From assembly GCA_900446925.1 (NCBI GenBank), contig UAVY01000001.1, positions 310,001 to 374,000 of the forward strand: a stretch of 64,000 bases of DNA, written 5' to 3'. Source of the stretch: Citrobacter koseri. GTDB lineage: Bacteria; Pseudomonadota; Gammaproteobacteria; Enterobacterales; Enterobacteriaceae. Below, in pieces: positions 1 to 9,672 of this stretch (its first letter is position 1; each line of letters starts with the position of its first letter). The translations under genes and the position numbers were made by a program. A model generated the notes under the pieces. The model saw nothing but the letters and a program-made list of their open reading frames with translations. It did not search any database and was not told the origin of the DNA.

Positions 1-1789
1 GGCTCAGGGTGACGGCGATCTCCACGCCTAACGTTCCGTTGCGCTGCCTCGCGCTGCGTTCGGCAAGATTCGCCGGAACCGCCAGGGTATAGCGAATGAC
101 AACCCTGCTCTGCCACGCGTCATGAATCACTTCATATTCCGGTTTTGCCGTCGTCGAAGTAAGCAGCCACTCTTCTCTGGCGGGAGAGTAATCGTACTCA
201 TCGCCATCGTCTGACCCCTCTTCCAGCGCCAGTATGCGCTGATAACGCACGCCGCTGTCTTTATCGCGCAGGTTCAGCGTACCGTCATCATTCGCCGTAA
301 TCTGCCAGAACGCGTTCTCCAGCAGCGCTTCTGATGAAACCGTCGGGTTCACCACATTGCCCGCAGCGTTCGGTTCGATATAAAGCGTGCGATAGCCCAT
401 TGAAGGGATAATCTGCTGGATCTGGATATCAAATTCCATAAACGGCTCGTAGTTACCGTAATGCACAATCTGGCGGTCAATTAAACCGGGATCGATCTCC
501 CGGGCATGGCGAATGCAATAAGGAATGGCGTTGCCCCGATCATCCCGCAGAGAGAACTGGCTGGCGCGCAGGCGTACCGTGGTGTTAATCACCTCTTCAC
601 GCGGCCACGGCATCAGGTTAAACAGCACCAGTTTGTCGGCATCGCTCTGCGGCATGTTGTCGGCGATTTTGCGCTGATAAAAACAGATCAGGTTGTCGGC
701 CATATCCTCAGCCAGCTCGAAACGGGAGGCAATTTCGCGGTGTACTTTGTCACTGCAACAGCAGCCGATGCTGTCGTGGGCGTGATTCTTCAGAATCTCT
801 TTCCACATTTTCTCCAGCAGGCCGTGGTGATACTCAAACCCCAGCGTCCAGGCCAGCGTCGCCAGCGGCTCAAGAATGTTGACGATTTTGTTCTCGATGC
901 GCGCATGGGCGATTTTGATGTCCATCCGCGTCGAACCAATGGTGCGATGAACGCGCATATATTTGCCATCAATAAACTCGCCTTTCAGCGTGGCAAGCTG
1001 CTCGCGGCGGGCTTCTATGTGTTCAAACACCTCTTCAAAGCGGCTCATCACAAACTTACGCTGCGGGTAGATTTCGCGCAGTTTATCCATTACCGCAAAG
1101 ATATTTTGCTGCAACGGCATCTGATCGTGGCCATTCGGCAGCAAAATTTCTTTGGTCAGCGACGCGCGCTCCAGCACATCGAAGTAGCTGTCGAGACGTT
1201 TACGCAGCCCGGCCTCGTCCTCCGGTAAGTACTTACCAATCGCGTAGCCCAGCGGCAGCACCTGCGCCGTCACTTCACTGCCATCCGCGCTTTGCCATAA
1301 AAATTCGGTTTTATCGGTGCCGTGGCGTTCCGAACAACCACGCCAGAACATGGCGCGGGTAATACCGAAACCGTTATAGATATGCGGAAGCTGCCCCGAC
1401 ATGCCGAACGAATCCGGCAGATAGCCAATTTTCATCGGTTCGCCAAACGCCAGGCAGTCGCGCATACCGTACATCAGATTACGCACGATCGACTCCCCGG
1501 ATACCAGCGTGGTATCCGTTTGGGTATACCACGGGCCGATGATCAGTTTTCCGGCCTGCACCAGTTTTCTTACCCGCGCTTTATTTTCCGCTTTGACGGC
1601 GAAATAGTCCTCCAGCACCGCCGTCTGCCCGTCAAGGACATAGTATTTATACTCTGCATCCTGCTCCAGGCGGGTCAGGATCTCCTCCATATTGTTGACC
1701 AGCAAAATACGTGACGCTTCCGTGGTGAAATACCATTCACGATCCCAGTGCATGTGCGGCGTAATGTGAACGCGAGATACTGCTTTCAT
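1..1789 (-). CDS. mngB: Mannosylglycerate hydrolase (alpha-mannosidase, GH38), C-terminus cut by window edge
   Basis: GH38 alpha-mannosidase that acts in the cytoplasm on 2-O-(6-phospho-mannosyl)-D-glycerate made by MngA import. The reading frame opens [20 protein letters not shown]. The HMHWDREW stretch at residues 10-17 is the typical GH38 metal and catalytic N-terminal motif. [13 protein letters not shown] near residue 120 and NGHDQMP near residue 245 are further family signatures. About 596 residues are visible without interruption; E. coli MngB has about 877, so roughly the last third lies outside the window. The start codon follows mngA by about 20 bases with an AGGAAACG ribosome site, which fits an mngA-mngB operon under MngR. 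Confidence 0.92.
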   Translation of the reverse strand, partial: MKAVSRVHITPHMHWDREWYFTTEASRILLVNNMEEILTRLEQDAEYKYYVLDGQTAVLEDYFAVKAENKARVRKLVQAGKLIIGPWYTQTDTTLVSGESIVRNLMYGMRDCLAFGEPMKIGYLPDSFGMSGQLPHIYNGFGITRAMFWRGCSERHGTDKTEFLWQSADGSEVTAQVLPLGYAIGKYLPEDEAGLRKRLDSYFDVLERASLTKEILLPNGHDQMPLQQNIFAVMDKLREIYPQRKFVMSRFEEVFEHIEARREQLATLKGEFIDGKYMRVHRTIGSTRMDIKIAHARIENKIVNILEPLATLAWTLGFEYHHGLLEKMWKEILKNHAHDSIGCCCSDKVHREIASRFELAEDMADNLICFYQRKIADNMPQSDADKLVLFNLMPWPREEVINTTVRLRASQFSLRDDRGNAIPYCIRHAREIDPGLIDRQIVHYGNYEPFMEFDIQIQQIIPSMGYRTLYIEPNAAGNVVNPTVSSEALLENAFWQITANDDGTLNLRDKDSGVRYQRILALEEGSDDGDEYDYSPAREEWLLTSTTAKPEYEVIHDAWQSRVVIRYTLAVPANLAERSARQRNGTLGVEIAVTLS

Positions 1790-1810
1790 CTTCGTTTCCT
1801 GTTAGTTCGT

Positions 1811-3738
1811 TTATGGCAACACATTGTTAGTCAGATACTTGCCCTGCTTTACCGCATGACGACGCCAGAACAGCAGGATGGTGGTCGATATCGCTGTCCC
1901 CACTAACGCTGCGCCAAACCAGCCTGCGGCGGCGACGAAACCGCCGTATCCGGCGTCATGCAAAAGAAAGAGTGAGAAAATGCCTGCGCCCGGCGTCGAA
2001 AGACCAATGTTCATCGCGCCGACAATCGCGCCCGTCACCATTGACCCCAGAACAAAAGAACCGATAACCCGCAGCGGATCTTCAATCGCCATCGGGATTG
2101 CCCCTTCCGTAATGCCCGCCAGCCCCAGTAGCCAGGTCGACTTTCCTGTTTCGATCTCAAACTCTTTGAACAGCCTCGGCGCCAGCATCGTTGATGCCGT
2201 TACGGTGAAGGCGGACACCATTTTGACCGAGGCGAAAATGGCATACGGGCCGTAGACGCCGTTCGCCATCGCCCCAAGGCAGAACGCGTAAGACGCTTTA
2301 TTGACCGGCCCGCCCAAATCGAAAGAACACATAAAGCCGAGAATCGCGCCAAGCAGCAGCGCATTGGCGCCGCTCAGCCCATTAAGCCAGGCGGTCAGCG
2401 CGTTGTTGATCCACGCAACGGGCTCGCCCACCACAAACAGCATCAGGCTGCCCGCGCCTAAGGTGCCGATGACCGGATACAGATAGAAGGTCAGGAAGCC
2501 GTTGAATTTGCTGCTCAGGCGGAAGATGGTTTTTCACCCAGCGCATCAGATATCCGGCGATCAACCCCCCCGCGATCGCGCCGAGAAAGCCGGAGCCAAT
2601 CATATTGGCGGCAAGACCGGCGGCGAATCCGGGAGCCAGCGCAGGTTTATCCGCCAGCGAATAGGCGGTATAAGCGGCGAGCACCGGCACCATCAGGATG
2701 CCGAGCATCCCACCGCCCAGCTTGCGATACATCCACAGCCAGGAGTTCTCCTGATCGAAGAGATGCTGCAAGCCGAGCATTTGCGCCAGCAGCACCGACA
2801 CGGCCAGTACGGTTCCCCCGGCGACAATCAGCGGCACGGCGAACGAGATGCCGCTCAACAGCGCCTGTTTTAACTCCGTTTTCAGACTCTTAGGCGCTGC
2901 CGTTTCCTGGTAAACCGCGCGATCGCCCTGCACGGGCTCCAGCGCCAGCGCTTGTTGGATCAATGCTTCGGCATGGCGGATAGGTTCGGCGACGGGCACC
3001 GACAGCGCAGGAATGCCCGCAAAGCGCTCACTCTCTTTTATCGCCACCTCTGCGGCGAAAATGCAGGCTTTTGCCGCGTTGAGCTGCTGCGCGGTAAGAC
3101 GGCCTTCAATTCCGTTAGCGCCCTGCTTTTCCACATACACGTTCACGGCCCAGTTTGCGTCCCGCTTTTTCCAGATACTCCGCCGCCATATAGGTGTGCG
3201 CAATCCCCGCCGGGCACGCCGTTACGCAGACGATGGTCGGCGCATCCCGTAAGGGCTGAAAAGCGCTTTCCTGATATTGGTCGTCCAGCGCCGACAGTAG
3301 CTCATCCGCCGTGGTCGCTGCCAGAATCCTCGCGCGGGTGTCATCATCCGCCAGTCGCGTGGTGAGTGCGGTCAGCAACTGCATATGGGTGCTTCCGCTT
3401 CGCCTGGCGGAATGGCGAGCAGAAAAATCAGCGTCACCGCTTCCGGCCCGTCAACCCCCTTCCCACATCATGGGTTCGCGCAGGGTGGCCACGGCAAATG
3501 CCGCTTCTTTAACCGCCGACGTTTTACCATGCGGCACCGCCAGCCCTTCTCCCAACGCCGTTGGGCCCCCTGGCTTTCACGCAAAAAGGACTTCTTCAAG
3601 GTAAGCATCGGGAATCTGAAATTTTCCCCAGTTGCACAAGCCGCTGGGGTTAACGCGTGAATAGCCTCTTCACGACTGCCAAACCGGGCGTTCAGGCATA
3701 ACGCATCGCGGGTGGGTTAACGTCGTCAGGTTCATCAT
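1811..3738 (-). CDS. mngA: PTS 2-O-alpha-mannosyl-D-glycerate transporter EIIABC (frameshifted)
   Basis: Fructose-family PTS permease that imports and phosphorylates mannosylglycerate. Recovered pieces in order are EIIA (about 3738-3380), EIIB with the phospho-cysteine loop CVTACPAGIAHTYMAAEYLEK (about 3240-3160), and EIIC (about 2880-1811) with many hydrophobic helices and a C-terminal half ending NNVLP. The start MMNLTTLTH at 3738 matches the core of the E. coli protein. The frame is broken at about 3708, at several points in 3450-3620, near 3160 and near 2510. All sites fit extra bases in runs, and the intact EIIC sequence argues against real decay. It overlaps no neighbour and lies just upstream of mngB, divergent from mngR. 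Confidence 0.85.
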
Positions 3739-3912
3739 AGTCCTCACACTGTCATTGTATGTTTCAGAAATTGTGCCAGATGAAACAATACATTTATGTG
3801 ATCATTTTCACTTACGCAAAATAATTTGTATTTAATTTGTATTATTTACAAGAGCTATTGATCGGGCATAATCAACGAAGTCGTATTAATTCATTCATAC
3901 AAAAGTAAAAAG
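3739..3912. promoter_or_regulatory. mngA/mngR divergent control region with direct repeats
   Basis: This 174-base AT-rich spacer separates the divergent mngA and mngR starts. It holds two copies of AATTTGTATT at 3823-3832 and 3834-3843, 11 bases (one helical turn) apart. MngR is a HutC-type GntR repressor known to act on this intergenic region in E. coli, so the repeats are candidate operators. The operator assignment is inference from position and repetition only. Confidence 0.35.
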
Positions 3913-4632
3913 ATGAGCCAAAAACCGTTATACCGACAGATTGCTGACCGAATCCGCGAGCAGATTGAACGTGGCGAACTGAAAGCAGGCGACGCGTTAC
4001 CCACCGAGCAGGCATTGCAGCATGCGTTTGGCGTGAGCCGGGTCACGGTACGTCAGGCGCTCAAGCAACTGACCGAACAGCAGATCATCGAAAGCATTCA
4101 GGGCAGCGGGACCTATGTGAAAGAAGAGCGGGTCAATTACGATATCTACCAGCTAACCAGCTTTTACGAAAAACTCGCCGATCGCCATGTTGACACCCAC
4201 AGTGACGTTTTGGTTTTTGAAGTGATCCCGGCGGATGACTTTCTGCGCAACCAGTTACAACTGGCGGAGAACAACCGGGTCTGGCACGTAAAACGCGTGC
4301 GTTACATTAAGCAAAAGCCCGTCGCCCTCGAAGAGACATGGATGCCGCTGGCGCTCTTTCCCGACCTGACCTGGCAGGTGATGGAAAATTCCAAGTATCA
4401 CTTTATTGAAGAGGTGAAACAGATGGTCATTGATCGCAGCGAGCAGGAGCTGATCCCGATCATGCCAACCGAAGAAATGAGCCGTACGCTGGCGATCAGC
4501 GCAAGTAAACCGATCCTGGAAAAGGTCTCTCGCGGATTTCTAAAAGACGGTCAGGTATTTGAATATAGCCGTAATGCGTTTAATACCGATGATTATAAAT
4601 TTACGTTGATCGCGCGCAGAAAACAGCGCTGA
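3913..4632 (+). CDS. mngR: GntR-family (HutC subfamily) repressor of the mannosylglycerate genes
   Basis: Transcriptional regulator of 239 residues, the usual MngR/FarR length. Residues 5-70 form the winged helix GntR domain (PLYRQIADRIREQIERGEL, then FGVSRVTVRQALKQL, the recognition helix). Residues 95-235 form the UTRA/HutC ligand-binding domain, including DLTWQVMENSKYHFIEEVK. It starts MSQKPLYRQIADRI and is divergent from mngA, as in E. coli. The family responds to the sugar substrate or fatty acyl-CoA. The downstream neighbour in E. coli K-12 is sucD; here the glutamate-mutase island is inserted between the two. Confidence 0.95.
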   Translation: MSQKPLYRQIADRIREQIERGELKAGDALPTEQALQHAFGVSRVTVRQALKQLTEQQIIESIQGSGTYVKEERVNYDIYQLTSFYEKLADRHVDTHSDVLVFEVIPADDFLRNQLQLAENNRVWHVKRVRYIKQKPVALEETWMPLALFPDLTWQVMENSKYHFIEEVKQMVIDRSEQELIPIMPTEEMSRTLAISASKPILEKVSRGFLKDGQVFEYSRNAFNTDDYKFTLIARRKQR

Positions 4633-4668
4633 TCATGTTTTCTGTTCACGGTATTGTGACAATATGCT

Positions 4669-4695
4669 ACCGGGCTCACAAATAATCCGCCCGGT
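4669..4695. other. Perfect hairpin downstream of mngR
   Basis: ACCGGGC at 4669-4675 and GCCCGGT at 4689-4695 form a 7-bp perfect stem with a 13-base loop, 37 bases after the mngR stop. No U-run follows on the plus strand, so it is not a classical intrinsic terminator. It may be a transcript-end stabiliser or a REP remnant. Confidence 0.35.
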
Positions 4696-5123
4696 AAGAA
4701 AGAACAAATTATTATCATATTTATCCTTTCATTAACAATGAACCGTGTTCCTATAGAAACATCCATTTCTGTTCCGTTATTTAACTCACAATTTTTGCCT
4801 TTGTATTATATTTATCTCTCAATAACCGTTTGCAAAAATAAATAAGACCGCGATCACAAACACAGCATATTATTTATTAACCCCCTGTTCCAATTAAATT
4901 AACCAGAGCTGGACAATCAATAATAACTCATTGATAACAAACACCCTTCCAATGATTAATTAAGAACATTAGTTTTAAGAAAGATATTTTGAAAATAGAT
5001 CAATTGCATCCCTTCCCGCCTGCACAGACACTCCATGACTATTAAAAGGTTGCAGAAACCTGAGTGCGCAATATTAAACGACGAATCTTACCTTTTGTTC
5101 ATCAGCTCTACAGAGGATTACTC
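4696..5123. promoter_or_regulatory. AT-rich upstream region of the glutamate-mutase operon with dyad ATCAAT-N8-ATTGAT
   Basis: No gene is visible in this stretch of about 430 bases. It is the only room for the promoter of the glmS-cobA operon. A dyad ATCAAT-N8-ATTGAT lies at 4916-4935. Its geometry resembles LysR-type sites, and a LysR gene closes the island at 15560-16442, so it is a candidate operator. No AdoCbl riboswitch signature was recognised. The strong Shine-Dalgarno AGAGGA sits at about 5112-5117, just before glmS. Confidence 0.35.
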
Positions 5124-5573
5124 ATGAAAAAATCAACACTTGTTATTGGCGTCATTGGTGCTGACTGCCATGCAGTAGGCAATAAAGTTTTGGATCGCGT
5201 TTTTACTGCCCATGATTTTCGCGTAATCAATCTGGGGGTCATGGTAAGCCAGGATGAATATATTGATGCCGCAATCGAAACCGGCGCCGATGCGATTGTC
5301 GTGTCATCCATTTACGGCCACGGCGATATCGACTGCCTCGGTTTGCGTGAACGCTGCATCGAACGCGGTATTGGTGACATTCTGCTCTATGTCGGCGGCA
5401 ATCTGGTGGTGGGTAAACATGACTTTGCCGACGTGGAAGCGAAGTTTAAAGAGATGGGCTTTAACCGCGTCTTTGCGCCAAGTCATGATCTGGAAGATGT
5501 GTGCCGGTTAATGGCCGGGGACATTAACCCGCGTCATGGTGTTGAACAGCGCTGCCTTGAAGAGGCCATCTGA
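5124..5573 (+). CDS. glmS: Glutamate mutase, B12-binding sigma subunit
   Basis: Small subunit of adenosylcobalamin-dependent glutamate mutase (L-glutamate to threo-3-methyl-L-aspartate). It has 149 residues, close to the family norm. The cobalamin signature DxHxxG is D14-C-H16-A-V-G19, with His16 the expected cobalt ligand. The SSIYGH loop near residue 60 and the GGN loop near residue 94 complete the Rossmann-like B12 domain. The ATG at 5124 follows the AGAGGA ribosome site; an upstream in-frame extension to 5064 has no such site and is not part of the family. Its stop overlaps the glmL start (TGATG). Confidence 0.95.
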   Translation: MKKSTLVIGVIGADCHAVGNKVLDRVFTAHDFRVINLGVMVSQDEYIDAAIETGADAIVVSSIYGHGDIDCLGLRERCIERGIGDILLYVGGNLVVGKHDFADVEAKFKEMGFNRVFAPSHDLEDVCRLMAGDINPRHGVEQRCLEEAI

Positions 5574-6961
5574 TGCAAATCGTCTCTGTCGATATCGGCT
5601 CGACATGGACCAAAGCCGCCCTCTTCGCCAGGGAGGGGGATGCGTTAACCCTGGTGAACCATGTCCTGACGCCAACCACCACATACCATCTGGCAGACGG
5701 TTTTTTTGCCAGTCTGAATCAGGTGCTGAATGTCGCCGATGCTCGTCCGTTGCTGAAAAGCGGCGAAGTGCAGTTGAAATACTCCTCATCGGCAAAAGGC
5801 GGGCTCGCCGTCGCCGCTATGGGGCTGGTGCCGTCTATCACGCTGGAATCCGCAAAAGTTACTGCCCACTCAGCGGGGGCGAAGATCGCGCAATATTACG
5901 CGTATAAGCTCAACCGCCATGACATCCAGGCGTTAGAAAACTCGCCGCCGGACATCCTGCTGTTTACCGGCGGTACGGATGGCGGCGAAGAAAGCTACGG
6001 TCTGGCGAATGCGCGCGCGCTGGCGAACTCAAATCTGGATTGCGCGATTATTTATGCCGGAAACCGTGACATTCAGGATGAGGTACAGGCCATTCTGGGG
6101 CACAAAGATCTGACCACGGTAGACAACATTCTGCCCGACCTCGATCACCCGAATCCGTATGCCGCCCGCCAGGCCATTTGCGATCTGTTCCTGTCCCGCA
6201 TCGTGAAAGGCAAAGGGCTGGACGTGATTGTTGGCGAAACCGGCGAAGAGCCGATGCCAACGCCGTGGACCGTCTACGAGCTGGTTAAAGCCATCAGCGA
6301 CATCGACAGCGCATGGAAAGAGTTCATGCTGATCGATATGGGCGGCGCCACCACCGACGTGTACTCCGCCTGCGCCAATATGCTCTCTCCCGATACCGTG
6401 CTGCATGGCGTGCCGGAACCGTTCGTCAAACGCACCGTTGAAGGCGATCTCGGGATGCGCGTCTCTGCCCTTGTGGTCGGAGAAAGCACCCAGGAGATGG
6501 TAAACGTCGTGTTTGCCCAACAGCCTGAGCGTCAGGAGGCGTTCTACGGCTATCTGCGCCACCTGGTTTCCCACCCCGATTACCTTCCCCGCAGCGACGA
6601 AGAGAAATTCTTCGACGCCCTGCTGGCAGGGCTGTGCGTGGGTTATGCCAGCGAACGTCACGCGGGCACCAAAAAGCAGGTCTGCACCTGCGTGGGCAAC
6701 GTCGACTTACAGATGGGGCGCGACCTCACCACCGTTCGCAAAGTTGTCGGTTCCGGCGGATGGCTCTCCCGCGCCAGTCAGTTCGACATCCATCGCTGGT
6801 TGAAATACCGCGAGCTGGACGATGACGGCAGACGCATTCTCTTACCCGGGCAGTTTGACTATTACCGCGATTCAAAAGGCTTGCTTCCTCTGCTGGCGAA
6901 CGTCGCCAGGCTGTACCCGCAGCTCGCCGCTCGCACCAGTATTCAATGTTTAACCCTATAA
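5573..6961 (+). CDS. glmL: Glutamate mutase accessory protein MutL/GlmL (ASKHA ATPase)
   Basis: 462-residue member of the MutL family always encoded between the two glutamate mutase subunits. It is thought to protect or reactivate the B12 enzyme, as the diol-dehydratase reactivases do. The ASKHA fold is visible as phosphate-1 loop VDIGSTWTKAALF at residues 6-18 and phosphate-2 loop IDMGGATTDVYS near residue 255. The start codon overlaps the glmS stop, which indicates translational coupling. There is no frame break. The gene has nothing to do with DNA-repair MutL despite the shared name. Confidence 0.93.
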   Translation: MQIVSVDIGSTWTKAALFAREGDALTLVNHVLTPTTTYHLADGFFASLNQVLNVADARPLLKSGEVQLKYSSSAKGGLAVAAMGLVPSITLESAKVTAHSAGAKIAQYYAYKLNRHDIQALENSPPDILLFTGGTDGGEESYGLANARALANSNLDCAIIYAGNRDIQDEVQAILGHKDLTTVDNILPDLDHPNPYAARQAICDLFLSRIVKGKGLDVIVGETGEEPMPTPWTVYELVKAISDIDSAWKEFMLIDMGGATTDVYSACANMLSPDTVLHGVPEPFVKRTVEGDLGMRVSALVVGESTQEMVNVVFAQQPERQEAFYGYLRHLVSHPDYLPRSDEEKFFDALLAGLCVGYASERHAGTKKQVCTCVGNVDLQMGRDLTTVRKVVGSGGWLSRASQFDIHRWLKYRELDDDGRRILLPGQFDYYRDSKGLLPLLANVARLYPQLAARTSIQCLTL

Positions 6962-6979
6962 AACCTAAGGCAGCTACGA

Positions 6980-8425
6980 ATGGAACTCCGAAATAAAAAA
7001 TTAACCCATGACGAATTCATGACCGAGCGGCATCAGGTATTGCAAACCTGGCATACCGGCAAGGACGTCGAGAATTTTGAAGATGGCGTGAAGTATCAGC
7101 AAACCATTCCAGAGAAAAAACGCTTTTCTCACGCCCTGTTAAAAGCCGATCAGGAAGGCAAAACGCTCAGCCAGCCGCGCGCGGGCGTGGCGCTGATGGA
7201 TGAACACATCGCGCTGCTCAAAACGTTGCAGGAAGAGTGCGATCTGCTTCCCAGCACCATCGATGCCTATACCCGTCTGAACCGTTACGAAGAAGCGGCG
7301 ATCGGTATTCAAAAATCCATCGAAGCAGGCACCTCTAAGCTGAACGGCCTGCCGGTTGTCAACCACGGCGTTGCTGCCTGCCGCCGGATGACGGAAGCGC
7401 TGGAAAAACCCATTCAGGTTCGTCACGGTACGCCGGATGCGCGACTGCTGGCAGAAATCGCGATGGCCAGCGGCTTCACCAGCTACGAAGGCGGCGGCAT
7501 CTCCTACAACATTCCTTACGCCAAGCGCGTCACGCTGGAAAAATCAATCCGCGACTGGCAGTACTGCGACCGTCTGATGGGAATGTATGAAGAACACGGC
7601 ATCCGCATTAACCGCGAGCCGTTCGGCCCGCTGACCGGCACGCTGATCCCGCCGTTTATGTCCCACGCGGTCGCCATCATCGAAGGTCTGCTGGCGCTGG
7701 AACAGGGCGTGAAGTCGATTACCGTCGGCTATGGCCAGGTGGGCAGCCTGACGCAGGATATCGCCGCCATTCAGTCACTGCGCGAACTGTCCCACGAATA
7801 TTTCCAGAACTACGGCTTTGATGATTACGAACTGAGCACCGTCTTCCACCAGTGGATGGGCGGCTTCCCGGAAGATGAATCCAAAGCGTTCGCCATTATC
7901 TCCTGGGGCGCGGCAGTGGCGGGTATGTCCGGCGCGACCAAAGTGATCACCAAGAGTCCGCACGAAGCCTTCGGTATCCCAACGGCCGCCGCAAACGCCC
8001 AGGGGCTTAAAGCCTCTCGCCAGATGCTCAATATGGTCAGCGACCAGAAATTCCCGCCGTGCGCGGCTGTGGAACAGGAAGTCGAACTGATTAAGTGCGA
8101 AGTCCGTGCGGTGCTGAAAAAAGTCTTTGAGCTGGGTAACGGCGATGTGGCGCGCGGCACGGTGCTGGCTTTTGAAGCTGGCGTGCTGGATGTACCTTTC
8201 GCCCCGGCCTCCTGTAACGCAGGCAAAATCCTGCCGGTTCGCGATAACTCCGGCGCCATTCGCATCCTTGAAGCCGGTGCGGTTCCGCTGCCGAAAGATA
8301 TCCTCGCCCTGCACCACGACTACGTCGCTGAGCGCGCCCATTTTGAAGGACGCAAGCCCTCATTCCAGATGGTTGTTGATGACATCAACGCGGTATCCCA
8401 CAGTCAATTAATAGGAAGACCATAA
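6980..8425 (+). CDS. glmE: Glutamate mutase, catalytic epsilon subunit
   Basis: 481 residues, the expected length for the TIM-barrel subunit that binds glutamate and adenosylcobalamin together with GlmS. Recognisable stretches are SGFTSYEGGGISYNIPYAK near residue 170, REPFGPLTGTLIPPFMSHA near residue 212 and HQWMGGFPEDE near residue 290. It starts MELRNKKLTHDEF, 18 bases after the glmL stop, behind a CTAAGGCAG ribosome site. The TAA stop shares its last base with the mal ATG (TAATG). The frame is intact. Confidence 0.95.
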   Translation: MELRNKKLTHDEFMTERHQVLQTWHTGKDVENFEDGVKYQQTIPEKKRFSHALLKADQEGKTLSQPRAGVALMDEHIALLKTLQEECDLLPSTIDAYTRLNRYEEAAIGIQKSIEAGTSKLNGLPVVNHGVAACRRMTEALEKPIQVRHGTPDARLLAEIAMASGFTSYEGGGISYNIPYAKRVTLEKSIRDWQYCDRLMGMYEEHGIRINREPFGPLTGTLIPPFMSHAVAIIEGLLALEQGVKSITVGYGQVGSLTQDIAAIQSLRELSHEYFQNYGFDDYELSTVFHQWMGGFPEDESKAFAIISWGAAVAGMSGATKVITKSPHEAFGIPTAAANAQGLKASRQMLNMVSDQKFPPCAAVEQEVELIKCEVRAVLKKVFELGNGDVARGTVLAFEAGVLDVPFAPASCNAGKILPVRDNSGAIRILEAGAVPLPKDILALHHDYVAERAHFEGRKPSFQMVVDDINAVSHSQLIGRP

Positions 8426-9669
8426 TGAAAATTAAACAGGCCCTTTTCACCGCTGGCTACTCCTCATTCTATTTCGACGATCAGCAGGCGATTAAAAACG
8501 GCGCGGGTCATGATGGATTCATTTATACCGGCGCGCCGGTCACACCCGGCTTTACCTCTGTGCGTCAGGCGGGCGAGTGCATCTCGGTACAGCTGATTCT
8601 GGAAAATGGCGCGGTAGCGGGTCGGTGACTGCGCCGCCGTGCAGTATTCCGGCGCTGGCGGTCGTGACCCGCTGTTCCTGGCGGAGCACTTTATTCCGTT
8701 CCTGAACGATCACATTAAACCACTGCTGGAAGGTCGTGATGTCGATGCGTTCCTGCCGAACGCCCGCTTCTTCGACAAGCTGCGCATTGACGGCAATCTG
8801 CTGCACACCGCCGTGCGTTACGGCCTGTCGCAGGCGCTGCTCGACGCCACCGCGCTGGCGTCCGGTCGTCTGAAAGCAGAAGTGGTTTGCGATGAATGGC
8901 AGTTGCCGTGCGTCCCGGAAGCGATTCCGTTATTTGGTCAGAGCGGCGACGATCGCTATATCGCCGTCGATAAGATGATCCTCAAAGGCGTTGACGTGCT
9001 GCCACATGCGCTGATCAACAACGTGGAAGAGAAACTGGGCTTTCAGGGCGAGAAACTGCGTGAGTATGTACGCTGGCTGTCTGACCGCATCCTGAGCCTG
9101 CGCACCAGCCCACGCTATCACCCGACGCTGCATATTGATGTCTACGGCACCATCGGCCTGATCTTCGATATGGACCCGGTACGCTGCGCGGAGTACATCG
9201 CCAGCCTGGAGAAAGAAGCGCAGGGTCTGCCGTTGTACATTGAAGGCCCGGTGGATGCCGGTAACAAACCGGATCAGATCCGTCTGCTGACCGCGATCAC
9301 CAAAAGAGCTGACCCGCCTCCGGTTCCGGCGTAAAAATTGTCGCTGACGAATGGTGTAACACCTATCAGGACATCGTCGATTTCACTGACGCGGGCAGTT
9401 GCCACATGGTGCAGATCAAAACCCCGGATCTCGGCGGCATTCACAACATCGTTGACGCCGTGCTCTATTGCAACAAACACGGGATGGAAGCCTATCAGGG
9501 CGGCACCTGTAACGAAACCGAGATCAGCGCCCGCACCTGCGTACATGTCGCGCTGGCCGCGCGCCCGATGCGGATGCTGGTGAAACCGGGTATGGGCTTC
9601 GATGAAGGTCTCAACATCGTGTTTAACGAGATGAACCGTACCATCGCGCTGTTGCAGACAAAGGATTGA
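8425..9669 (+). CDS. mal: Methylaspartate ammonia-lyase (frameshifted by homopolymer insertions)
   Basis: Enolase-superfamily lyase that converts 3-methylaspartate to mesaconate plus ammonia. After removing one G at 8619-8621, one A at 9302-9305 and one C at about 9320, a full-length product of about 413 residues results, from MKIKQALFTAGYSSFYFDDQ to NRTIALLQTKD. This is essentially the C. amalonaticus enzyme as I recall it. The catalytic lysine region (VKIVADEW) and metal-binding stretches (LHIDVYGTIG, IEGPVD, ADEW) are all present. All three indels are +1 in runs, so I read this as a functional gene with sequence errors. It is coupled to glmE by TAATG. Confidence 0.93.
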
Positions 9670-9672
9670 GAA

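Noticed and set aside
4700..5123. Cobalamin riboswitch ahead of the B12-dependent operon
   Set aside because: No B12-box-like conserved core was found in the leader, so there is no support.
8425..9669. Broken methylaspartate lyase as a genuine pseudogene
   Set aside because: Three +1 insertions, all in runs, restore an almost exact copy of the known enzyme; neighbouring essential genes show the same error type.
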